Positions 1 to 4,933 of a stretch of 5,191 nucleotides of DNA are shown here, one piece after another. The DNA is from an uncultured Collinsella sp. (GTDB lineage Bacteria > Actinomycetota > Coriobacteriia > Coriobacteriales > Coriobacteriaceae), in NCBI GenBank assembly GCA_900757285.1, contig CAAENI010000264.1, positions 1 to 5,191 on the forward strand, read 5' to 3'. The notes under the pieces are model-generated. The model saw only the letters and a program-made list of their open reading frames with translations, was not told the origin of the DNA and searched no databases. Positions within the stretch are counted from its first letter, which is position 1. Every line of letters begins with the position of its first letter. The position numbers and the translations under genes were made by a program.

Positions 1-25
1 ACCCGTGTCCGGGGGCGGCGGCGCG

Positions 26-192
26 CTACGCCGCCGCCATCCCGGCTATGGCCCACACCCAGCACGCCATCTCGCGCGCCGTGGCGCAGTTGGCCATGCA
101 CGGCCTCTTGCCGGCGGCGGCCATGGCCTCCCTGCGGTCGATCAGCCTGCGGTTGCACTTCGTCGCGTGGCGCCGCGTCGCGGGGCGACCTC
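26..192 (-). pseudogene. C-terminal remnant of an IS110-family-like transposase
   Basis: On the minus strand a frame reads about 55 residues to a TAG at 28-26. It contains KCNRRLIDRREAMAAAGKRP followed by ANCATAREMACWVWAIAG. Many IS110-family transposases end in this way: an Arg-rich helix, a GK turn, then an A-x-AREL-A-G-F-x-W-A-I-like helix. The frame stays open to an ATG at 217, but bases from 193 on belong to the left inverted repeat of the IS3 element, so that ATG is not the real start. The N-terminal catalytic part (DEDD/RuvC-like in this family) is missing, because the IS3 element interrupts the gene. IS110 enzymes act on their own element's ends, so this piece should be inactive. The family call rests on remembered C-terminal patterns and is moderate. 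Confidence 0.5.
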
Positions 193-216
193 TGACCTGT
201 ATCGTTTTTTCGGACA
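193..216 (+). repeat. Left terminal inverted repeat of the first IS3 element
   Basis: The stretch starts TGACCTGTATCG, continues with a run of six T and ends CGGACA. This matches the IS3-family plan of a TG tip and a GGACA inner edge. It interrupts the minus-strand transposase remnant and lies 72 bases before the orfA start. Its right-hand partner would read TGTCCG...GGTCA on this strand and is not present in the window. Confidence 0.65.
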
Positions 217-288
217 CGCGGGCTGGAGGGATCGTGTGGCCGCGATGCCCTAGACTGCATTCAAGCCGATGGACGGAAGGATTGCCTC

Positions 289-576
289 ATGGTCGCCAAT
301 CAGAAGAAGTACACCGACGAGTTCAGGCGGGAGACAGCCGACTACGTCATCTCCACGGGGCGCCCCATAACCCAGGTCTGCGGGGAGCTCGGGCTCAACC
401 CCAAGACGGTGAACGACTGGGTGCTCAAGCGCAAGCGCGAGTTGGGGGGCGAGCCCGACCCGAGGGCCGAGGAGCGCGAGCTTCGCGAGGCGAGGAAGCG
501 CATACGCGAGCTCGAGGCGGAGAACGCGTTCCTAATAAAAGCCGCGGCCTTCTTCGCCAAAGAGCAGGCACTCTAG
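289..576 (+). CDS. IS3-family transposase OrfA (helix-turn-helix protein)
   Basis: This 95-residue protein is a typical full-length IS3-family OrfA. It binds the element's inverted repeats and supplies the N-terminal part of the OrfAB transposase made by frameshifting. Residues about 5-50 form the helix-turn-helix region (YTDEFRRETADYV, then RPITQVCGELGLNPKTVNDW). Residues about 60-92 are a heptad-like coiled coil (RELREARKRIRELEAEN) ending in the family hallmark AAAFFAKE. The ATG at 289 is supported by GGAAGG at 275-280, eight bases upstream. The reading frame is intact even though the downstream orfB is not. OrfA alone is often a regulator of transposition in this family, so it may still act on related copies elsewhere in the genome. 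Confidence 0.88.
   Translation: MVANQKKYTDEFRRETADYVISTGRPITQVCGELGLNPKTVNDWVLKRKRELGGEPDPRAEERELREARKRIRELEAENAFLIKAAAFFAKEQAL
537..540 (+). other. Candidate -1 ribosomal frameshift site (A_AAA_G) between orfA and orfB
   Basis: In the orfA frame the codons read ATA AAA GCC, so tRNA-Lys on AAA can slip back one base onto A-AAA. IS3-family elements commonly make OrfAB by -1 slippage on A-rich motifs of this sort. The orfB frame is -1 relative to orfA and is open through this point (SRGLLRQRAGTLARYRLMEA), as required. I saw no canonical A_AAA_AAG heptamer, and I did not confirm a stimulatory structure downstream. Confidence 0.5.
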
Positions 577-1312
577 CCAGGTACAGGCTCATGGAGGCGG
601 AGAAGGGCAACTTCACGGTGGCGATGATGGCCAAGGTGCTGGGGGTGAGCCGGTCGGGCCACTGCAGCTGGGTTTCCAACGGCTGCCCCGTCGACGACTG
701 GTCCGAGGCGCGCGACGCCGTGCGGCGCGTGTGGCTCGAGTCCGACAGGCGCTTCGGCGCGCGGTTCGTGAAGTGCTTCCTGCCCGACGGCCTGCGCGGC
801 ATCACGCTGTACCGTGTGCGCAAGTGCATGCGCGAGCTGGGGATCCGCGGCTGCACGCCGTACAAGTCGAAGAGGACTACGGTCCCCGACAGGGACGCCA
901 AGCCAAGGCCCGACCTGATCAGGCGGGACTTCACGAGCCCGGTGCCCACCTACAAGCTCGTCGGCGACATCACCTACCTGCGCACCGGCCAGGGCTGGCT
1001 CTACCTGTCGACGGTGATCGACCTGAACACCCGCATGTTCGTGGGCTGGTCGCTGTCCGAGCGCATGACCGCCGATATCGTCGTCAGCGCCCTCGAGAGC
1101 GCGCGTGCGCGCGGGTACGTGGCAGAGAACGCCATATTCCGCTCGGACAAGGGGGCGCAGTACACCAGCCGCAAGCTCGCTGAGTGGGCCAGGGGCAACC
1201 ATGTGCGCCTCTCTTGCAGCCGTACCGGCAACTGCCACGACAACGCCGTCGCAGAGTCGTTCTTTGCGACGCTGAAAAATGAAATGTACCACCGCAGGAG
1301 CTTCGCCACCAG
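540..1312 (+). pseudogene. IS3-family transposase OrfB, C-terminus lost
   Basis: OrfB is the catalytic half of the transposase, with an HTH_21-like helix region and an rve/DDE integrase core. From the frameshift point the frame reads LARYRLMEAEKGNFTVAMMA, then KVLGVSRSG, and YKLVGDITYLRTGQGWLYLS, which carries the first D. The second D is in RSDKGAQYTS and the E is in DNAVAESFFATLKNE, so the DDE triad is present. The match to the family stops after RRSFATR near 1312. The usual last 40-50 residues (a W/Y-N-x-x-R-x-H-S...SP motif) are missing, and another transposase follows in a different frame. Several normally conserved positions look altered: SGHCSW where SGYYSW is usual, RSDKG where HSDRG is usual, and CHDN where CYDN is usual. 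These suggest decay. An internal ATG at 591 could start OrfB alone, but expression as an OrfAB fusion is the family norm. The frame runs on by chance to 1433. Confidence 0.82.
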
Positions 1313-1693
1313 AACACAAAGGACGCCCGGCTGGTCAGGTCGGCGTTCGCGACGCTCTCCTTCCCGATCTCGGACATCGAGGTCTTCCACACGGACCGCG
1401 GCAGCGAGTTCGACAACGCCGAGATCGACCTGATGCTCGAGGCCTTCGGCATAGAGAGGTCGCTGTCGGCCATGGGCTGCCCCTACGACAACGCCGTCGA
1501 CGAGTCGACCAACAGGATACTGAAGGCCGAGCTCGTCCACCGCGAGACGTTCGGCACGACGCGCGAGCTCCGGGTCAAACTCTCGGACTACGTGCACTGG
1601 TGCAACAATTTCAGGATCCACTCGACGCTGGGCTACATGTCGCCGGTCGAGTTCAGGGAGGCGGGGCTGTCCCTCCCGGAATCGTCCAAATAG
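1313..1693 (+). pseudogene. 3' fragment of a second, different IS3-family OrfB
   Basis: This frame is +1 relative to the upstream orfB frame. It gives about 126 residues beginning NTKDARLVRSAFATLSF, with the second catalytic D in VFHTDRGSEFDN, the motif GCPYDNAVDES holding the catalytic E, then the C-terminal signature WCNNFRIHSTLGYMSPVEF, which the first orfB lacks. The first catalytic D and the N-terminal helix region are absent, so it is a broken piece and not a gene. The ATG at 1433 is internal. The TAG at 1691-1693 lies inside the right inverted repeat, a common arrangement in IS3 elements. The sequence differs clearly from the upstream orfB, so this is a separate IS3 lineage and not a duplicated end. 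Confidence 0.85.
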
Positions 1694-1707
1694 GTGTTGC
1701 CAATCCA
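1683..1707 (+). repeat. Right terminal inverted repeat of the second IS3 element
   Basis: The sequence begins CGTCCAAATAGGTG and ends CCAATCCA, overlapping the orfB stop codon. Its inner GTCC and terminal CA mirror the IS3-family layout (TG...GGACA on the opposite strand). Past it the composition drops from GC-rich to AT-richer DNA, which supports this as the element boundary. The exact last base is uncertain by one or two positions. Confidence 0.5.
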
Positions 1708-1956
1708 ACCGCCTCTTTGATTATCAGCCGGGGCTATCTCGGTTTTTTGATTGGGGCGGTTGTTATGTTGCTGAATCTTTAAGGGACGAAGATTGTATTT
1801 CAAAGGCCCACGATGTGCATCTGGTCACTCATATCTTTTCGAGACAGAACGATAAGAAGCTATATGATTCTCTTGTTTAAAGATGGTGAGTTCGACGATT
1901 CCCAGATTCCAAGAACTATTAGGTCTTTCCTAGACCCCCCTCTTCTTGCTCATTAG
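1708..1956 (+). pseudogene. Possible gene tail truncated by the insertion sequence (unrecognised)
   Basis: Directly after the inverted repeat one frame reads about 57 protein-like residues to a TAA at 1878-1880, including FFDWGGCYVAESLRDEDC and HIFSRQNDKKLYDSLV. In the next frame the reading continues past that stop as LLFKDGEFDDSQIPRTIRS and FLDPPLLAH to a TAG at 1954-1956. A one-base frameshift near 1870-1880 would join the two. There is no start codon with a ribosome site, as expected if the 5' part was removed. I do not recognise the family. It could also be chance open frames in non-coding DNA. Confidence 0.3.
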
Positions 1957-2056
1957 AAGATTCAAAGACGCGCGCGAGCGTTGCATACTGGCGTTTGATT
2001 CATGAAGACCACGCTCTATTTTTCTTGAATGCGTTAGCCAGGCTACTCTTTCGATG

Positions 2057-2099
2057 AAGCCCCAGACGCCTCTGATACAAGCGAAACATGGGGCTTTTT
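2057..2099 (+). terminator. Rho-independent terminator
   Basis: AAGCCCCA at 2057-2064 pairs perfectly with TGGGGCTT at 2089-2096. A small inner CGC/GCG stem (2067-2069 with 2081-2083) lies in the loop, and the T-run TTTTT at 2095-2099 follows. It fits the end of a plus-strand transcript entering from the left, which may be the truncated gene tail or read-through from the IS. No intact gene remains immediately upstream to own it. Confidence 0.6.
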
Positions 2100-2158
2100 G
2101 CTGTATTTCGCGGCTGCGTACACGCTTTCGTCGTCCGTCACGTGCTTAAACGAATTGC

Positions 2159-2284
2159 GTGCTTCAGTGGATTTTCGTGTTACTGGCACTTGCGCTGTTT
2201 GGGGCGCCGCTAATTGCTTCAAAAACTAGAGCTAGCACTGTGTCCATGGAAGGACGAAAAAACAAAAGTTTGCTGAGAACGTAA
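2159..2284 (+). other. Short hydrophobic reading frame, possibly a decayed membrane-anchor end
   Basis: A GTG-initiated frame of 41 codons reads LQWIFVLLALALFGAPLIAS, then a basic tail (KTRA...GRKNKSLLRT), ending at TAA 2282-2284. One hydrophobic stretch followed by positive charges resembles a membrane anchor. No ribosome-binding site precedes the GTG, and the frame is closed by a TAA just upstream at 2150. An overlapping frame from 2038 reads FDEAPDASDTSETWGFLL, faintly like a cell-wall sorting tail, but it spans the terminator. I treat this as a possible remnant and not as a gene. Confidence 0.15.
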
Positions 2285-2307
2285 CCTGCTTTTTATAAGA
2301 GCAGGTT
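2283..2307 (+). terminator. Hairpin, possible terminator or attenuator
   Basis: AACCTGCT (2283-2290) pairs with AGCAGGTT (2300-2307) around a T-rich loop. TTTCTGCC follows in place of a clean T-run, so termination would be weak. A second CCTGC at 2312-2316 can also pair with GCAGG at 2301-2305, giving two mutually exclusive stems. It lies upstream of the candidate hydrolase promoter and so would matter only for transcripts coming from further left. Confidence 0.3.
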
Positions 2308-2351
2308 TCTGCCTGCCTTTATAACAATTCCCGCGCTTCGAATAACTGGAC

Positions 2352-2380
2352 TTCCGATGCAGAGGAGATTGTAAGATAAT
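2352..2380 (+). promoter_or_regulatory. Candidate promoter of the hydrolase gene
   Basis: A -35-like TTCCGA (2352-2357) and a -10-like GATAAT (2375-2380, five of six consensus bases) are 17 bases apart. Transcription would begin near 2387, leaving a leader of about 32 bases that includes the ribosome site at 2407-2412. The -35 match is poor (three of six), so this is a pattern-based guess. Confidence 0.35.
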
Positions 2381-2418
2381 CTTCTCTTAGTAACATTATT
2401 TGTGACGGGGGATTCAAT

Positions 2419-4806
2419 ATGAAAAAGGCATTGCGTGCCTCAACAGCTTTTTCTCTTGCTGGTCTTTTGACCATTTCATCCTTGATGGGTCCTGTGGCTG
2501 CTGCCTACGCTGCGAGCAACGTCCCGTCTGCGGACGCTGCCGTGGACGCTGCTACTGCAGACGATGATGGCGAGGCCTCGCGTGATGCGGGTTCTGTTGA
2601 TGTCGACGCTGCTGATGATTCATCGCCGGCAACGAACGTTGACGAATCGGCTGATGAGGATTTTGGCGTTGATGTATCTGAGAACCATCAGCAGGCTGAA
2701 CCGGTCGATTCTTCTTTCCAGTATGTATATCTTGCCTACCCGAGCCTTTCCAGCGGGACTGATCAGGTCGTTGCCTTTGCTACTCCCGATGACGGCGATA
2801 GCCTTGCCTCCGCAACTCTCAACTATGTAAGTGCCAATGGGGTTCAGGGGACTATTGAAGCATCTGCAACGGCTGATAATTCTGCTGCTTTTATTTTTGG
2901 TTCGCAGTTGGAATCTAATACATATTTCCTCACATCGATAACCTATGCTTTGCAGGGCGATGGCTCTGAGCATGAGGTGGATCTTTCTGACAGGGATTAT
3001 TCGTTTACGGTCATTAATGGCTCCGTGAGCTCCGAGGGCACTTCTGTTTACTATGCGGACGGCGATGGCAATGCCGTTGAAGCCCAGTCGATTCAGCAGG
3101 CATTGGAATGCGCCGATTCACCCGATGGCATTTCCACCTATGCTGAGCGCTCCGCGCGTAATGTGGGGGTTATTGCACTTGACGCGGGACATGGCGGGGT
3201 GGATTCTGGCGCTCAGGGTAATGGCAAGAGTGAAGCCGACCTTACCTGGAAGATCATGACAGCCTGCAAAAATAAACTTGAAGCTTACGGCTTTAAGATC
3301 GTTCTTGCGCGCGAGCAGTCTGGCTACTATCCCAGCAATGATTATCTTTACCGCGTACAGCGCTGCATTGATCAGGGCGCGCAGGCCTTTGTTAGCTTTC
3401 ACATCAACTCTGGGTCTTCTGGGGCTCACGGCGCAGAAGTTTATGCTCCTACCGCAAATGGCACCGACTACACGCAGGTCTCTGTTGAGCTTGCCAACAA
3501 GGTCATGAACAACCTTGCTGCTATGGGACTAACATACCGCGGCGTATTTCAAATGGAGGTAGGCGACGAGTTCGCCGTTATCCGCTGCGCTCGCGAGCAG
3601 GGAATTCCAGGTATTCTTATCGAACATGGCTTTATCTCGAATTACGGTGATGTGGCCAACTATTTCTCGGACGATGGTTGCCGCCGTCTTGGCGAGGCTG
3701 ACGCTGCCGCAATCATCGCGCAGTTCCCGCATCCCTACTCCGTCAATGGAATTTCCTTCTCGGAAGAACTGGGACATGCGGGGTCAACGGTAAAAATCGG
3801 TGTAAATGTTAGCGGCAAGACTGATGGCCTTAGATATAAGTTTGTTTGGCATAGGGCTGGGTCTGATTGGAGTGATTCCAATTGGGGTGTAATCGGTCAA
3901 GACTTAACTTCGCCGTCGATTTCTTGGACCCTGCCCCAGGCTGGTGAATATGAGATCTATGCTGATGTCATTGACTCCAATGGATATGTGACTAGCACTT
4001 CTAAATACAAAGTTGTTAATTGGTCTCTTGAGTCGCTCGAAGTCTCGGGCGACGCCCGCTGCGGCAAGCCGGTCAAGCTGCAGGCCAAGGTGTCCGGCGA
4101 CGCCTCCGGCCTCAAGTACAAGTTCGTCTGGGAGAAGGGCGGCTGGGCCAAGTGGGGCGTCGCCCAGCAGCCCTCCGCTTCCTCCTCCTGCGAGTGGACC
4201 CCGACCGAGCCGGGCGAGTACACCGTCTACCTCGACGTGATCGACGGCTCCGCCGAGAGGCACCTGACCCGCAAGGTCACGGTGGAGGGTACTCCAATTA
4301 TGGGAAGTCTGCAGACTTCAGTTGATGCTATGGTGAACTTATATGAATCAACAGGACATACATATCCCTCAGACGAATTTGTTTCAAAGGGAGCACCTAC
4401 TATTCGTGATTTTTGTTCATTAATTGTTGAAGCCGCTGTTTCTGAAGGGGTTCGTCCGGAAGTTGTTTTTGCTCAGGCTATGCTTGAGACTGGATGGTTG
4501 CAATTTGGAGGTTCCGTAAAGCCGAATCAGTGCAATTTCGCCGGACTGGGCGCCGTCAATCAACAATCGGGAGGCGCTAGATTTGACGATGTATATCAGG
4601 GCTTGCTTGCCCAAGTCCAGCATCTTAAAGGATATGCTACTGGTGCGGCGTTGAATAACACTTGTGTGGATCCTCGATATGAAGTCCTTCAGTCTAAGGG
4701 TTTTCTCGGAGTTGCGCCATATTTGGAAGATTTAAATGGCCGCTGGGCTGTTCCGGGTGACACGTATGGTCAGAATATTGCGCGCATTATTTCTTTAATT
4801 GGCTAA
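2419..4806 (+). CDS. Secreted bifunctional peptidoglycan hydrolase: amidase plus glucosaminidase
   Basis: Start ATG 2419 is preceded by GGGGGA at 2407-2412. Residues 1-31 are a signal peptide (MKK, hydrophobic core, cut likely after AYA). Residues about 35-95 are an Asp/Ala/Ser-rich acidic linker, and 96-245 an unassigned beta-rich region. Residues 248-436 form an Amidase_3 N-acetylmuramoyl-L-alanine amidase, a zinc enzyme cutting between MurNAc and L-Ala. The expected residues are visible: H258 in LDAGHGG, E272 in GKSEADLTW, H328 in SFHIN, and catalytic E402 in LIEHGFISN. Residues 440-534 and 535-624 are two related beta-sandwich-like repeats (YKFVW, GEY-x-x-Y-x-DVID), possibly wall-binding. 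Residues 625-795 resemble a glucosaminidase domain with candidate catalytic E690 in AMLETGW and the later NFAGLGA. It should act outside the cell in wall turnover or daughter-cell separation; an attack on neighbours is possible but unsupported. There is no transmembrane or LPXTG anchor at the C-terminus. The second repeat is strikingly GC-rich compared with the rest. Confidence 0.9.
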   Translation: MKKALRASTAFSLAGLLTISSLMGPVAAAYAASNVPSADAAVDAATADDDGEASRDAGSVDVDAADDSSPATNVDESADEDFGVDVSENHQQAEPVDSSFQYVYLAYPSLSSGTDQVVAFATPDDGDSLASATLNYVSANGVQGTIEASATADNSAAFIFGSQLESNTYFLTSITYALQGDGSEHEVDLSDRDYSFTVINGSVSSEGTSVYYADGDGNAVEAQSIQQALECADSPDGISTYAERSARNVGVIALDAGHGGVDSGAQGNGKSEADLTWKIMTACKNKLEAYGFKIVLAREQSGYYPSNDYLYRVQRCIDQGAQAFVSFHINSGSSGAHGAEVYAPTANGTDYTQVSVELANKVMNNLAAMGLTYRGVFQMEVGDEFAVIRCAREQGIPGILIEHGFISNYGDVANYFSDDGCRRLGEADAAAIIAQFPHPYSVNGISFSEELGHAGSTVKIGVNVSGKTDGLRYKFVWHRAGSDWSDSNWGVIGQDLTSPSISWTLPQAGEYEIYADVIDSNGYVTSTSKYKVVNWSLESLEVSGDARCGKPVKLQAKVSGDASGLKYKFVWEKGGWAKWGVAQQPSASSSCEWTPTEPGEYTVYLDVIDGSAERHLTRKVTVEGTPIMGSLQTSVDAMVNLYESTGHTYPSDEFVSKGAPTIRDFCSLIVEAAVSEGVRPEVVFAQAMLETGWLQFGGSVKPNQCNFAGLGAVNQQSGGARFDDVYQGLLAQVQHLKGYATGAALNNTCVDPRYEVLQSKGFLGVAPYLEDLNGRWAVPGDTYGQNIARIISLIG
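3736..4020 (+). repeat. Repeat domain copy 1 in the hydrolase (AT-richer copy)
   Basis: This codes for residues 440-534, starting YSVNGISFSEELGHAG and containing GSTVKIGVNVSG, LRYKFVW and GEYEIYADVIDSNG. The aligned positions in copy 2 are GKPVKLQAKVSG, LKYKFVW and GEYTVYLDVIDGS. The pattern suggests a beta-sandwich (Ig/Y_Y_Y-like) module of about 90 residues. Bases 3781-4020 are about 44% GC by hand count, like the neighbouring parts of the gene. Confidence 0.7.
4021..4290 (+). repeat. Repeat domain copy 2 in the hydrolase, GC-rich cassette
   Basis: This codes for residues 535-624. It is homologous at protein level to copy 1 but has nearly all codons ending in G or C (for example ctc aag tac aag ttc gtc tgg). 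Hand count gives 174 G/C in 250 bases (about 70%) for 4041-4290, against about 44% just before and 58 of 150 (about 39%) just after. The change is abrupt at both edges, near 4030-4045 and near 4290. The reading frame is kept through both. The same domain begins again, equally GC-rich, in the next gene at about 5101. Confidence 0.75.
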
Positions 4807-4824
4807 TATCAATATGAATTCTCT

Positions 4825-4853
4825 AGGTCGACTGCGCTGGTTGTAGTCGACCT
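4825..4853 (+). terminator. Stem-loop after the hydrolase gene, probable terminator
   Basis: AGGTCGACT (4825-4833) pairs perfectly with AGTCGACCT (4845-4853), an 11-base loop between. It starts 18 bases after the stop codon. Only a mixed T-rich tail (TTACTTGT) follows, so it may be a weak or processed end. Its position between two separately promoted genes suits a terminator. Confidence 0.5.
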
Positions 4854-4875
4854 TACTTGTATGGTAAATCTTGGC

Positions 4876-4904
4876 CTTAAATTGTTACTTGCTAGCAATA
4901 TTAT
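4876..4904 (+). promoter_or_regulatory. Candidate promoter of the second secreted-protein gene
   Basis: CTTAAA (4876-4881, three of six) and TATTAT (4899-4904, five of six) are separated by 17 bases, with a predicted start of transcription near 4911. The spacing and quality resemble the candidate promoter of the upstream hydrolase. It follows the stem-loop, so the two genes may be transcribed separately. Confidence 0.35.
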
Positions 4905-4933
4905 GTTGGAGTGAACTATCGGGGAGGTTCTAT

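Larger units (their letters stand above)
193..1707 (+). mobile_element. Chimeric IS3-family insertion sequence (two elements joined)
   Basis: The left end, orfA and most of orfB come from one IS3-family element. The last third of an orfB and the right inverted repeat come from another. The two outer ends share only the IS3-type outline (TG at the tip and GGACA at the inner edge), not a common sequence. The bases just outside (gacctc on the left, accgcc on the right) show no 3-5 bp target duplication. Both facts fit two independent insertions joined by a deletion at about 1312. With mismatched ends and an orfB lacking its C-terminus, the element is probably unable to move by itself. Confidence 0.75.
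1957..2418. other. Intergenic region without an intact gene
   Basis: Between the possible gene tail and the hydrolase gene I find no reading frame with both a ribosome-binding site and recognisable protein character. No tRNA or rRNA is visible. The region holds the terminator at 2057-2099, a doubtful hydrophobic frame at 2159-2284, the hairpin at 2283-2307 and the candidate promoter of the hydrolase gene. Its base composition is nearer to the AT-richer parts of the hydrolase gene than to the IS. Confidence 0.5.

Noticed and set aside
573..1319. Long minus-strand frame opposite orfB
   Set aside because: Shadow of the GC-rich orfB: Arg/Ala/Pro/Gly-rich with no recognisable motif or ribosome site. 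GC-rich genes commonly give such frames on the other strand.
48..1433. One long 461-residue plus-strand reading frame
   Set aside because: Only the part from about 540 to 1312 is real OrfB. The start lies in the IS110-like remnant and passes antisense or out of frame through orfA, and the end is out-of-frame reading of the second transposase.
1001..1708. 235-residue minus-strand frame across both orfB pieces
   Set aside because: It spans the junction of two unrelated transposase fragments and ends in the inverted repeat, so it is a by-product of plus-strand coding.
1279..1782. 167-residue plus-strand frame crossing the IS end
   Set aside because: It reads both transposase pieces out of frame. 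The hydrophobic tail after 1700 arises from the sequence past the inverted repeat, where another frame looks more protein-like.
2088..2213. ATG-started 41-residue frame in the intergenic region
   Set aside because: Its ATG lies inside the right arm of the terminator, has no ribosome-binding site, and encodes no recognisable protein.
2326..2350. TTCGAATAAC resembling a tRNA T-loop
   Set aside because: There is no matching acceptor stem, anticodon arm or D-arm around it.
3904..4263. Minus-strand frames opposite the GC-rich repeat
   Set aside because: They appear only because the 70% GC block has few stop codons on the other strand. The plus-strand frame carries the clear domain homology.
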